From: Verrucomicrobiota bacterium
GTDB taxonomy: Bacteria; Verrucomicrobiota; Verrucomicrobiia; Chthoniobacterales; JAFAMB01
Assembly: GCA_019239825.1 (NCBI GenBank)
Contig: JAFAZK010000312.1
Location: 1 to 47,437 of the forward strand
Length of the DNA stretch: 47,437 nt
Direction: 5' to 3'
Part shown: piece after piece, positions 15,961 to 24,277 of the stretch
How the letters are laid out: every line of letters begins with the position of its first letter
Position numbering within the stretch: the first letter of the stretch is position 1
Translations under genes and position numbers: made by a program
The notes under the pieces: generated by a model
What the model was told of the DNA's origin: nothing
Seen by the model: only the letters and a program-made list of their open reading frames with translations
Database searches by the model: none

Positions 15961-16485
15961 GTGAAAGATCACCTGATTATAGAACAGGTCGTGTCCGAAT
16001 TGTATGCACCGGTTTATCGGTTTGCCTTGGTTCTGGCCCAAAGTGAAACTGAGGCAGCGGATCTCACCCAAGAAACGTTCTTGATTCTTTGCCGGCGATA
16101 CGAGCACGTGCGCGATCCCGACAAAATCAAGTCTTGGTTATTTACTACCCTCCGCAGACTATTTTTCCGGACGCTGCGGAGACGACAGCTACATCCGGAG
16201 GTGGAGATCAACCCACAAAATCAGGAGGCCACGGTCGAGTCGGCAGGCCCGCGAGCTGTCGATGCCGGCACGATTTTAAGTGCGGCGTCCGAGTTGGAGG
16301 AGGATCATCGAATCGTGTTGGAATTGTTTTATATCGCGGATCTCTCGTACAAGGAGATATCCAGTACGCTGCAAATACCGATCGGTACGGTGATGTCGCG
16401 CCTGGCGCGCGCCAAGGAGAGGCTGAGGGACGCTTTGACGGAAATGAGTTCCTCCGAAAGACATAGGGATTCTTTTGGGGATTGA
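15961..16485 (+). CDS. ECF-type RNA polymerase sigma factor
   Basis: 174 residues from the GTG at 15961, with GGAG eight bases upstream (15949-15952); an in-frame ATG at 15913 is the alternative. Region 2: YAPVYRFALVLAQSETEAADLTQETFLIL then PDKIKSWLFTTLRRLFFRTLRR. Region 4: LEEDHRIVLELFYIADLSYKEISSTLQIPIGTVMSRLARAKERLR, ending in a DNA-binding helix-turn-helix. Regions 1.1 and 3 are absent, as in the ECF group, which directs RNA polymerase to stress or signal promoters. No anti-sigma gene follows, unlike the second ECF gene at 41460-42029. The divergent hybrid kinase may be functionally linked. Confidence 0.9.
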   Translation: MKDHLIIEQVVSELYAPVYRFALVLAQSETEAADLTQETFLILCRRYEHVRDPDKIKSWLFTTLRRLFFRTLRRRQLHPEVEINPQNQEATVESAGPRAVDAGTILSAASELEEDHRIVLELFYIADLSYKEISSTLQIPIGTVMSRLARAKERLRDALTEMSSSERHRDSFGD

Positions 16486-16503
16486 AAGCAGCTGATGAGC
16501 AGA

Positions 16504-16525
16504 GACGGAAATTCGTAAGTACGAA
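16504..16525. repeat. 22-base repeat shared with 5860-5881
   Basis: Starts GACGGAAATTCGTAAGT, differing from the first copy at one position. See 5860-5881. Confidence 0.5.
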
Positions 16526-16635
16526 GCGTCGTCCCTAGGGAGCCATAGACTCTCCGGGCGCTAACGCCAGAGAAAACTGGCCAAACACGCCGTCTAGAAA
16601 GGCTGGCACGCGGCCGGTCAGGTTGTTTTTGTCGC

Positions 16636-16644
16636 TGGTATAAT
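16636..16644 (+). promoter_or_regulatory. Extended -10 promoter candidate (TGGTATAAT)
   Basis: A perfect TATAAT hexamer with the TGn extension, 177 bases before the hydrolase start at 16821. No matching -35 box is seen at 16-18 bases, which extended -10 promoters can tolerate. Confidence 0.35.
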
Positions 16645-16820
16645 GTAGGTAACTATGCAAAGGCTATGGGAGAGGTTATTGAAAGTACAATCAGGAAGGT
16701 CTTGGTACCTTGGGCGGGGGAAGTCTCGGCGGGCAGTGGGAACCCGGTATTTCCCTGGAACTGTCGAATGGGTTACGGGCCAGGTTATCTCTTAACTAAG
16801 CAGCAAGACGAAAAACAAAT

Positions 16821-17522
16821 ATGAGCTTACTTGCTAAGAACGCTGCCGTGATTCTGGTTCACGGGGCATGGGCTGATGGCAGCAGCTGGAGTCAGGTAGT
16901 TATGCCTTTGGCGAAGGAGGGACTGGAGGTGATCTGTGCGCCGATTCCGCTTACCTCTCTATCGGAGGATATCGGGACACTGAATCGCGTGATCGCCAGA
17001 ACAGAAGGTCCAGTATTGCTGGCGGCGCATGCTTATGCCGGAGCGGTGATCGCAGGTGCCACCGATGAGCGGGTTAAATCGCTAGTGTATGTCGCAGCTC
17101 TTGCTCCGGACGAAGGCGAGACCGTCGCTGACGTATTCTATAAGGAACCGCCTCATCCACAGGCTCCCCAGCTGCAGCCTGATGGGAACGGGCTGATTTG
17201 GATGACGCACGAAGGTTTTCAAAACGCTTTTGCCCAAAACTCTTCGGAGGAAGCCAAGGCGCTCAGTGAGGCAACGCAACGGCCGCTTTCTGTCCCTTGC
17301 ATTCAAGAACAGGCGCCAAAGCCGGCTTGGAAATCGATACCTTCCTGGTTCCTGATCGCGACAGAAGACCGGATGATCAACCCGAAGACCCAAGAGTTCA
17401 TGGCGCGGCGGATGGGAGCAAAGGTACGGGTTCGAGCAGTCGACCATACTCCTCTCCTGACGGCGCCGGACGAAGTGGTCGATATCATCCGTGAGGCGGC
17501 TAGTGAGACGCTCAGGTCTTAG
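16821..17522 (+). CDS. Alpha/beta hydrolase-fold protein with Ala in place of the nucleophile
   Basis: 233 residues from an ATG at 16821. VHGAWADGSSW (13-23) is the oxyanion loop of the small esterase/hydroxynitrile-lyase-like group. LVYVAALAPDEGET and PSWFLIATEDRMI are also typical. The nucleophile elbow reads LAAHAYAGAVI where GHSYGGAVI is expected: residue 71 is Ala (codon GCT), so the Ser is missing, while acid Asp183 and His209 (VDHTPLL) remain. It therefore should not act by the usual acyl-enzyme route; a lyase-like, binding or signalling role is possible. From memory a subgroup with this Ala may exist, so this need not be decay. An SDR gene starts 41 bases later, probably in the same transcript. 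Confidence 0.8.
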   Translation: MSLLAKNAAVILVHGAWADGSSWSQVVMPLAKEGLEVICAPIPLTSLSEDIGTLNRVIARTEGPVLLAAHAYAGAVIAGATDERVKSLVYVAALAPDEGETVADVFYKEPPHPQAPQLQPDGNGLIWMTHEGFQNAFAQNSSEEAKALSEATQRPLSVPCIQEQAPKPAWKSIPSWFLIATEDRMINPKTQEFMARRMGAKVRVRAVDHTPLLTAPDEVVDIIREAASETLRS

Positions 17523-17563
17523 GCGCCTCGCAATTGGTAGTTAGCGAAATGAAGGACAGAAAC

Positions 17564-18334
17564 ATGAAAGAGTCAGTTGCTATTGTTACGGGCGCCAGTC
17601 AGGGAATTGGACGCGCCACCGCCATCCGGCTGGCAAAGGATTTCTCCGTAGTAGTCCTGGCCGCGCGGGACGGGAAAGCGCTCCAAGAGACCGCCGGCGG
17701 AGTCACTGCAAACGGAGCAACTCCGCTGACGGCTGAACTCGATTTGCGCAGTAGCGAGTCCACGGAAACGCTGGTCAAACAGACTCTCGATCGGTTCGGC
17801 CGGATCGATGCTCTGGTCAATATCGCGGGAGCGGTACCCCAAATTGATTTGTTCGAAATGACCGATCAACAGTGGCAAGATGGCATGGAGTTAAAGTTTC
17901 ACGGAGCCCGTCGGTTGACGATTTTGGCTTGGGAGGCGCTTAAAGCCTCGCAGGGATCAGTTGTCTTGACATCCGGGAGTGCTGCTTTAGACCCCAAACC
18001 CGCATTCGCTGCGGTTGCTGCTATCAACGCTGCCATCATTGCGATGGCTAAGGCGTTTGCAGAGCAAGGCATAAAGGACGGGGTGCAGGTAAATAGTGTC
18101 GTCCCAGGGCCGGTAATGACACACCGTCGACGGACGTTTATGGAAAAGTGGGCGCCCGCCCACGGAATGACAGTGGAGGAAGCTACGAAAAAATTTCCTG
18201 CGCAGGTAGGAATTAGTCGCTACGGGACGCCCGAAGAGGTCGCGGATTTAATGGCCTTTCTGGTATCTCCATCAGCCAAGTGGCTTACAGGCACCTCCGT
18301 TCGCATAGATGGTGGGGAAATTAAAGGTATTTAG
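17564..18334 (+). CDS. SDR-family oxidoreductase lacking the YxxxK pair
   Basis: 256 residues from the ATG at 17564 (AAGGA upstream at good spacing); a TTG at 17534 and an ATG at 17549 are alternatives. TGASQGIG (9-16) is the cofactor loop. LVNIAGAVP corresponds to NNAG, with Ile in the second position. VLTSGSAA has the Ser, and VNSVVPGPVMT and SAKWLTGTSVRIDGG are typical of the C-terminal part. Where the catalytic Tyr and Lys should be (about residues 152 and 156) the sequence is FAAVAAINAAIIAMAK, without Tyr or Lys in register. Normal dehydrogenase chemistry is therefore doubtful, though atypical SDRs of this kind occur. It lies directly after the nucleophile-less hydrolase and before a broken flavoprotein gene. 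Confidence 0.82.
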   Translation: MKESVAIVTGASQGIGRATAIRLAKDFSVVVLAARDGKALQETAGGVTANGATPLTAELDLRSSESTETLVKQTLDRFGRIDALVNIAGAVPQIDLFEMTDQQWQDGMELKFHGARRLTILAWEALKASQGSVVLTSGSAALDPKPAFAAVAAINAAIIAMAKAFAEQGIKDGVQVNSVVPGPVMTHRRRTFMEKWAPAHGMTVEEATKKFPAQVGISRYGTPEEVADLMAFLVSPSAKWLTGTSVRIDGGEIKGI

Positions 18335-18343
18335 ATCCAGCCT

Positions 18344-18648
18344 GTGACCAAGAATTCTTCACTAAAAGAGAGCAAGAATGTCGGAGCCCAAGAATATGAT
18401 CTCGTGATCCTGGGTAGTGGGGCGGGGGGAAATTAGCGGCGTGGACTTGTGGCAAGCAAGGTAAACGGGCGGCGGTGATTGAGCGCAAGTATATCGGTGG
18501 AGCGTGTCCGAATATTGCGTGTGTACCTAGCAAGAACATCATTCACAGCGCCAAAGTGGCCTGATATTTCGACCGAGCTAAGGAGTTCGGGGCGCGCCTA
18601 CTAGATGGCTCAATTTCAGTTGCCGCATGGCGCTTAACAAGAGTTTGA
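18344..18648 (+). pseudogene. Broken FAD-dependent disulfide reductase (MerA/Lpd-like) N-terminus
   Basis: From a GTG at 18344 the frame encodes EYDLVILGSGAGG, the FAD-binding GxGxxG start, then hits TAG at 18434-18436. Adding one base near the G-run at 18424-18430 restores KLAAWTCGKQGKRAAVIE, then IGGACPNIACVPSKN with the redox-active Cys pair. A further in-frame TGA follows at AKVA-stop-YFDRAKEFG, where Arg is usual. The rest of the enzyme (NAD and dimerisation domains) is gone; the frame runs into the start of the ClC gene. Two independent lesions and the missing C-terminus make this a pseudogene of the mercuric reductase/dihydrolipoamide dehydrogenase family. Confidence 0.85.
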
Positions 18649-20021
18649 GAAAGTTAGTCATTGATTACATCCGAAAGATCGCGGTTGATATTCGAGGCTT
18701 CCTCCTTCCCGCGGTTTATGGATTGTGCGGTGGGTTGGCGGCAGTTGCATTCCAAAGCGCGCTCAACATCACTTTCTCGACTCTGTGGCAAGTGCCGTCT
18801 CAGCAAATGGAGCACGCCACTTTCGCGTTCTTCAGCTTGTTCACAATTGTAGTCACATCAATCAGCGCGAGTCTGATTCTTATGTTTGTCAGTTGCGCTG
18901 CGTCCGGGAGCGGCATTCCTCAGGTGATGGTGGCTTATTGGCGGGACTGGGGATTTATACCCGCTAAGGTAGTGCTAGCGAAGTTCTTTGCCGGCGTACT
19001 CTCAATCGGAGGCGGATGCAGCCTGGGACGAGAAGGTCCAACGGTTCATCTCGCCGGGGCTCTAACATCGAATATCGCCGGCTGGTTTGGTGTGGCCAGA
19101 CAGGATCGACGGCCGGCGCTTCTGTGTGGTTCGGCAGCGGGATTGGCAGGCGCATTCAATACGCCACTATCGGCGATTGCCTTCGTCCTTGAACAGATCA
19201 GCCTAAATGACCGAGGGTTCCTGGCTCAGGTTCTAGTCGCGTCGGCAACCGCCACCTTTGTTTGCCATGCCTTGTTAGGAGAAAACCCCGCGTTTGCTAT
19301 CCCAGCACTCTCCCACATTTCCGGTATTCCGTATCTGCTGGTGATTCCTACTGCCGGGATGGCAGCGTTGGTAGGCGCGGCTTTTCAAAATGGCACCCTG
19401 GCTTGGCGAGCTAAGATCAACCGCATCCAAGGGTTCCCCTTTTTCCTGAAAGCCGCAGTCGGTGCACTGATTAATTGGATCCTCGGAATCGCGGTTTTCT
19501 TGGCGATCGCCAAAATAGGAGTTTTTGGTCTCGGCTATGGAGATCTGGAAACGATGCTTGTCGGCGGCATTACTGGCTCGCAGGCAATGCTCTTATTGGT
19601 CGCTAAGTTAGCAGCAACCATCGCGATTTACGCCTGGGGTGGAGTTGGAGGCATCTTTTCGCCTACACTTTTCTTTGGCGCCGCCGTTGGTCTGGTTTTT
19701 GGCGATCTAGGTGGATTCTTCCTTAATCTTGGACCGAGTGACAGGATCGCTCTTACGGTGGCAGGAATGAGCGCGTGTTTTGGTGCGGTGGTCCGGGCGC
19801 CTATCACTTCTATTCTGATTGTTTTTGAGATGACCCACCAGTTCTCTCTTGTTCCTCTCCTCATGATCGGTACTGTCGCCAGCCAAGCGGTTAGCCGCTC
19901 CTTGTGTCGCACGGGCTTTTATAACGGCGTAATTGAACAGGATGGCGTAGAGCTCGATCACTATATCGAGTCTCCCTCGGCTGCCTCTTTACAGCGGCGC
20001 GCCATTTCGGCACCAGATTGA
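18627..20021 (+). CDS. ClC-family chloride channel / H+ exchanger
   Basis: 464 residues from an ATG at 18627, inside the tail of the flavoprotein remnant. It carries the ClC signatures: GSGIPQV (94-100), GGCSLGREGPTVHL (gating Glu136 in GREGP) and GVGGIFSPTLFFGAAVG near the C-terminus. There are ten or more hydrophobic helices. The conserved Glu fits an anion channel or a Cl-/H+ antiporter in the inner membrane. There is no CBS domain after the membrane part, the usual short bacterial form. An MscS-type channel gene follows 86 bases later, so two ion-permeation proteins may be co-transcribed. No ribosome site is clear, and the start could be slightly different. Confidence 0.93.
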   Translation: MALNKSLRKLVIDYIRKIAVDIRGFLLPAVYGLCGGLAAVAFQSALNITFSTLWQVPSQQMEHATFAFFSLFTIVVTSISASLILMFVSCAASGSGIPQVMVAYWRDWGFIPAKVVLAKFFAGVLSIGGGCSLGREGPTVHLAGALTSNIAGWFGVARQDRRPALLCGSAAGLAGAFNTPLSAIAFVLEQISLNDRGFLAQVLVASATATFVCHALLGENPAFAIPALSHISGIPYLLVIPTAGMAALVGAAFQNGTLAWRAKINRIQGFPFFLKAAVGALINWILGIAVFLAIAKIGVFGLGYGDLETMLVGGITGSQAMLLLVAKLAATIAIYAWGGVGGIFSPTLFFGAAVGLVFGDLGGFFLNLGPSDRIALTVAGMSACFGAVVRAPITSILIVFEMTHQFSLVPLLMIGTVASQAVSRSLCRTGFYNGVIEQDGVELDHYIESPSAASLQRRAISAPD

Positions 20022-20107
20022 CTCTATTGGCGGACCCTGTCCCCACGGGCAACGATTAAGTCAAAGGACCAGCTCGCCTGGCCGGCGGTGTTGCTTTCGA
20101 GGCAGAA

Positions 20108-21547
20108 ATGCCATTAATTGCGCACCTGGAGTTTTATCTCATGTGGCAAATTGTAATCGTAGCGCTTTTCCACCTATTGATTCTTTTCTTGGCGCTTCTC
20201 GGTTTGCGGCGTTTAAACCGTTACACGTTAAGCAGGTTTAGTCACGTCAGCATCCATTGTCCGACTTGGTTGGCGACCGAAGGCCAATATGAAGCACCGC
20301 CTCGCGGGTGGTTGATACTGTGTTTGATTGTTCGACTGGCCATTCCGCGTTTAATTTTTCTCACGGCAACCATCGGGTGTTTTCTCATTCTTCTTTATGA
20401 TTTCGGACTTCGATCGAGGATTGCACCTTGGTTCAACATGCCCGGATGGGAATGGAAATTGCCGGTTGCTCTCGCTATAGGCGTTTCAATCAACCTTATC
20501 GTTACCCTCGGAAGGCTCTGCAGTAGTCGCTTGCGGGAGATGGCGATGAAAGATCTCGAACACTCTCGCGCGATCTTGATGCTAGTCGGTGCGCAAGCCC
20601 TGCAGGCCCTTTTGCCGCTCGGGTTTGTTTTCGTAGTCATCCCGATGCTCGGACTCCCCCATCCGGTTTTCGAATTCTTTGAGCGGTTTACTCTAGTCCT
20701 CGTTATTATTTTGCTTGGAGTTGACACTCTGACGACACTCCGGTTGGTAGAGGCTAAAATAGCGCTTCGGGCAAAGTTGAAATCAGGAGCTGAGGATCGC
20801 CAAATTCGCGCAGCGGAAACCCAGTATTCGGTTATGCATCGGATGCTAAATGTTCTGGTTATTCTGGCGACAGCGGGGGCCGCTTTGATGGTTTTTGATC
20901 AAGTCCGCGCATTTGGCGCCAGCCTGCTAACTTCTGCGGGAATTCTTGGACTGGTGGCGGGGATCGCGGCTCAACGAACACTCCAAAACGTCTTCGCTGG
21001 CCTGCAGCTCGCACTCACCCAACCGATCGCTCTCGGCGACGTTATCGAGGTCGAGAATGTGGTTGGAACCATCGAGGAAATTAACTTCAGCTTCGTTTCG
21101 GTAAGGTTAAGGGATCTTCGCCGGTTGATCCTGCCCGTTACCTACTTCCTCGAACGACCCTTTACCAACTGGACGCGAACCTCCGCCGAATCGCTGACGT
21201 CCTTTTCGTTGGTCTTATCCTTGGGCGCTTCACTTTCAGCGATACGCCGCCAAGTGGAGACGATCCTGCACACCAATCCGCTTTGGAATGGAGGCAAATG
21301 GGAGGTTATGATTAGCGAACTCCTTGAGACCTCGATGGTTGTTCGAATCACATTGGGCGCCGCGAACCCTGATATCGCTTTCCAGCTAAAGTCCTATGTG
21401 CAGGAGCATATTTTGGATTATCTAAATCAATTCAAGAAAGGCTCTCTTATCGGCGCCGTCGCCGATCCAAAACCTCCAGCGGAATTGGCAGAAAGACCAA
21501 GCACAACCAACGCCGCGAAACTGGAACCGGCGGCGTCGGCATCCTGA
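20108..21547 (+). CDS. MscS-family mechanosensitive channel
   Basis: 479 residues from an ATG. Four to five N-terminal hydrophobic segments (about 10-35, 75-95, 112-132, 158-180, 185-200) precede the pore-lining helix region LLTSAGILGLVAGIAAQRTLQNVFAGLQLALTQPI. The beta-domain follows: GDVIEVENVVGTIEEINFSFVSVRLRDLRRLILPVTYFLERPFTNWTR. The Ala/Gly-rich pore helix and the GDxIEV...G.VEEI motif are diagnostic. It opens under membrane tension to release solutes on osmotic downshock. It follows the ClC gene on the same strand. The extra N-terminal helices make it longer than E. coli MscS (286 residues), as in many MscS-like proteins. Confidence 0.9.
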   Translation: MPLIAHLEFYLMWQIVIVALFHLLILFLALLGLRRLNRYTLSRFSHVSIHCPTWLATEGQYEAPPRGWLILCLIVRLAIPRLIFLTATIGCFLILLYDFGLRSRIAPWFNMPGWEWKLPVALAIGVSINLIVTLGRLCSSRLREMAMKDLEHSRAILMLVGAQALQALLPLGFVFVVIPMLGLPHPVFEFFERFTLVLVIILLGVDTLTTLRLVEAKIALRAKLKSGAEDRQIRAAETQYSVMHRMLNVLVILATAGAALMVFDQVRAFGASLLTSAGILGLVAGIAAQRTLQNVFAGLQLALTQPIALGDVIEVENVVGTIEEINFSFVSVRLRDLRRLILPVTYFLERPFTNWTRTSAESLTSFSLVLSLGASLSAIRRQVETILHTNPLWNGGKWEVMISELLETSMVVRITLGAANPDIAFQLKSYVQEHILDYLNQFKKGSLIGAVADPKPPAELAERPSTTNAAKLEPAASAS

Positions 21548-21666
21548 GCGACTTAAAGGGGTAGGAGGAGGCGAATGGGCGCAGCGGCGACGGGGTGAAT
21601 GGGCGATGCCAGGAAGCGGCTAAACAGAACGGCCGCTCTCTCGCCGTTTCGCAAGTCACCTTCCCC

Positions 21667-22248
21667 TTAGTTGCTAACCTTGTTTTCGGAGAGGATCGCC
21701 TTTTTACCAAAATAGCTGATCAGATAAAGAGATACTCCGAGTGATATGACGTCTTTGAAAAGGAACAGGCCCAGAAAACTCATGTACCTCATGTAGCTTA
21801 TGCCGGGAACGGCGATAATCGTGCCCGGGGTAGTGACCAACATCGAGCTGGTGGTGAGGAACATGAAAGTCGTGATGAGCCCGCCCAGGATACCCGCTTT
21901 CGGCTTGAAATAGCCTGTGATGATCAACAGGGCTGCGATGATTTCCGTAAGCCCGATTATATCGGAACCAATCGTAGGACCGAATAGTTTGAAGTGCCAG
22001 CCGATGAATGGGCTGTTAGTAACGAGGGGTGTTATGGCTTCTGCGCCGGGACCGGTCATCTTAAAGGATCCGGCCCAAAGCAGCATAACAACCATGCCGA
22101 CACTGCCAACGAGGAAAGGGATATCGCGATCTGCGATCCAGGCGGCGACTTTGGTTAGGTTGCTTTTGGCATTTCTAAGCAGACCGTTAGAAAAGACTTC
22201 GTCTGGATTTTCTGAGTTAGCGGTTTGTTCTGAAGGAAGCGGACTCAT
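21667..22248 (-). CDS. DUF417 / RclC-like inner-membrane protein
   Basis: 193 residues from an ATG at 22248. After a 35-residue polar tail there are four hydrophobic segments: DIPFLVGSVGMVVMLLWAG; IIGLTEIIAALLIITGYF; GILGGLITTFMFLTTSSMLVT; and a C-terminal one. KMTGPGAEAITPLVTNSPFIGW is the conserved loop of the YkgB/RclC (DUF417) family. RclC belongs to the reactive-chlorine response of E. coli, though its biochemical role is not established. No rclR-type regulator is visible nearby. It is convergent with the MscS gene and divergent from a secreted hydrolase, so it is probably transcribed alone. Confidence 0.8.
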   Translation of the reverse strand: MSPLPSEQTANSENPDEVFSNGLLRNAKSNLTKVAAWIADRDIPFLVGSVGMVVMLLWAGSFKMTGPGAEAITPLVTNSPFIGWHFKLFGPTIGSDIIGLTEIIAALLIITGYFKPKAGILGGLITTFMFLTTSSMLVTTPGTIIAVPGISYMRYMSFLGLFLFKDVISLGVSLYLISYFGKKAILSENKVSN

Positions 22249-22548
22249 GATGGCGTCTCGTTGCTAGGGTCATACGGTTTTTCTGATAGATGAGGCGATT
22301 CTGTTGCGATTCGGTGATATGCCTGGCATCACTACGCGGTAACCGTATAGAGGCGTTCTGTAAGGTTATTATTCCCCATTCGAACGCAGATTGCGGAAGT
22401 TGGGACAATTAGCCGCCCACGCCGGCTAGGATGTACTTGAGTTAGGTTACTACCGAGCCCTTTGTTGCCGGGTCACGTTTGAATGAGGGAGCCGGCAGCT
22501 CATAGGTTGTCGCGACCTGAAGGCAAAAGAGCTTAACTCAACTAGACC
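22249..22548. other. Divergent intergenic region
   Basis: 300 bases between the RclC-like gene and a secreted hydrolase gene. It must hold both promoters; I see no clear operator, hairpin with T-tract or small gene. Confidence 0.4.
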
Positions 22549-23385
22549 ATGATTCGATATCTGCTGCCAATTTTGGTTTTCTCTACGGCTTCTGCCAATG
22601 CCAACGAGCGTTGGCAGGTGTTACCGCCGACGCCAGCACCTATCCGGGCTGAACGCAGCGGCTACGCCAAAGCGAACGAGATCAACATCTACTATGCGGT
22701 GTATGGCCACGGCTCCCCGGTAACCCTCCTGCATGGCGGTCTGGCCAACGCAGACTACTGGGGCAATCAGATAAAAGCGTTGGCTCCATACCACACCGTG
22801 ATCGTGATGGATAGCCGCGGCCACGGCCGGAGCACGCGGAATTCGCAACCCTACGGCTACGATCTGATGGCGGACGATGTGGTTGCCTTGATGGATTTCT
22901 TAAAGGTGCCAAAAACCGACATTGTTGGGTGGAGCGACGGCGGCATACTGGGACTCGACTTGGCGATACGCCATCAGGACCGGGTTGGCAGGATTTTCGC
23001 CTTTGGGGCCAACACCATGACTTCGGGCGTTAAGGACGACGTCGAGAAAAATCCAATCGTCGCTGCTTTTATTGAGCGCGCTCGCCGTGAGTACGAGGTT
23101 TATTCCGCAACCCCAAAGGAATACGAGGCCTTTGTCGCCCGAATCGACAAGATGTGGGCAACCGAGCCAAGCTGGACCGACGCACAACTGAAGTCTATCA
23201 CCTCCCCCGTGTTGGTAGTAGATGGTGACCACGACGAGGCGATTAAGCGCGAACATACCGAATACATCGCCGCAACCATCCCGGGCGCAGGTTTGCTAAT
23301 TCTACCTAATGTCAGTCACTTTGCTTTTTTGCAGGATCCTGAACTCTTTAACTACGCAATCCTTCACTTCCTGGGCGACCGGTAG
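22549..23385 (+). CDS. Secreted alpha/beta hydrolase
   Basis: 278 residues from an ATG. MIRYLLPILVFSTASANA is a short signal peptide with an AxA-like cleavage site near residue 18. The mature domain has LLHGGLANADYW (oxyanion loop), VMDSRGHGRS, GWSDGG (nucleophile Ser129), DGDHDEAI (acid) and NVSHFAFLQDP (His), a complete Ser-Asp-His triad. The HGGLAN...DSRGHGRS...GWSDGG pattern recurs in periplasmic or exported hydrolases of unknown substrate. It stands alone between a divergent RclC-like gene and a convergent methyltransferase gene. It is the fifth alpha/beta-hydrolase-fold gene in the first half of the window. Confidence 0.88.
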   Translation: MIRYLLPILVFSTASANANERWQVLPPTPAPIRAERSGYAKANEINIYYAVYGHGSPVTLLHGGLANADYWGNQIKALAPYHTVIVMDSRGHGRSTRNSQPYGYDLMADDVVALMDFLKVPKTDIVGWSDGGILGLDLAIRHQDRVGRIFAFGANTMTSGVKDDVEKNPIVAAFIERARREYEVYSATPKEYEAFVARIDKMWATEPSWTDAQLKSITSPVLVVDGDHDEAIKREHTEYIAATIPGAGLLILPNVSHFAFLQDPELFNYAILHFLGDR

Positions 23386-23429
23386 TTTTGCTTGGATGCG
23401 CATTCACCGTTGTCTGTGGAAGTGGCCAG

Positions 23430-24227
23430 TCATGGTGGCTCCGACGAATTCGAGGCGGATACCATGTAAAGAGAAGCCGTCATTAGCGCATGCTCATTAT
23501 CCCGGTTCCGCTCAAACCAGCTTATTGCCTGGTCAACCAAGCCATATTGTGTCTTATCAGCTCCTGACAAGATAACGGGACCAAGTACATTCCACCAGGT
23601 ATCCCATCCGATCTTGCTGGTGATCGGAATAGAGTCTTGCCTGACTAAGCCAAAGCCGAGGCGGGAAAATAGTTCCGGTAGTCTACTGCCGATGTGACGA
23701 TCGCCGCCCTGCGCCGCCTGCTTACGCCCCTTCGCTTCGAGCAATGTCCGTATCGCTTCGCAAGGCGGCCTGAAGGCAAAACTATGATCGTCGCCTTCGA
23801 TAGCGATGACGCGCGTCAGCGCTTTCCTGGAACCGAGCGCGGACAGTATGCGATTTCTGACATCGGGTGACATGTGCTGCAGCGAAAAGCGTAGAAGCGC
23901 CACGTCGAATTCACCGTGCAGCAATAGTTCTGAAATGTTTTTCTCATCCACTAGCAGGAGGCGTACCCCTGGATTCTGCTTCCTGGCGTAGTCAAGGATC
24001 TCTGGCGAGTGGTCGAGACCCGCTGATGTTGAATTTGGAAAGGCCGAGCGGAAAAGCCTCAGCCAGGAACCATCCCCGCAGCCGATATCCCACAAGCTGC
24101 TCGAGTCAGTAACGCCGTGGAGCTTGAGAAATGGCGCTTCAAACGGAAAAAGGACCTGTGCCTGGAGGGGAAGTCGTGCGACTTCGCGTTCCAGAAGGTC
24201 ATGCTTGGATAGGTCGTAGCTTGGCAT
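23430..24227 (-). CDS. Class I SAM-dependent methyltransferase
   Basis: 265 residues from the ATG at 24227; a GTG four codons earlier is possible. LWDIGCGDGSWLRLF is SAM-binding motif I. AGLDHSPEILDYAR is motif II with the acidic residue, and GEFDVALLRFSLQHM is motif IV. The remainder is a mixed fold with no target-recognition signature I know. The gene follows the AMP-dependent ligase gene on the same strand after 50 bases, so the two are probably co-transcribed. The ligase may make an acyl-CoA or acyl-AMP and the methyltransferase may modify the same small molecule. The substrate is unknown. Confidence 0.85.
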   Translation of the reverse strand: MPSYDLSKHDLLEREVARLPLQAQVLFPFEAPFLKLHGVTDSSSLWDIGCGDGSWLRLFRSAFPNSTSAGLDHSPEILDYARKQNPGVRLLLVDEKNISELLLHGEFDVALLRFSLQHMSPDVRNRILSALGSRKALTRVIAIEGDDHSFAFRPPCEAIRTLLEAKGRKQAAQGGDRHIGSRLPELFSRLGFGLVRQDSIPITSKIGWDTWWNVLGPVILSGADKTQYGLVDQAISWFERNRDNEHALMTASLYMVSASNSSEPP

Positions 24228-24277
24228 TGGTATTTCCACCAGGGAAAAGGCTGGCGAGCGGTAAGTCGTCTTCCCAG

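Larger units (their letters stand above)
16486..16820. other. Intergenic before the nucleophile-less hydrolase gene
   Basis: About 335 bases. Holds the second copy of the 22-base repeat (16504-16525) and an extended -10 promoter candidate (16636-16644). No open frame of interest. Confidence 0.45.
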
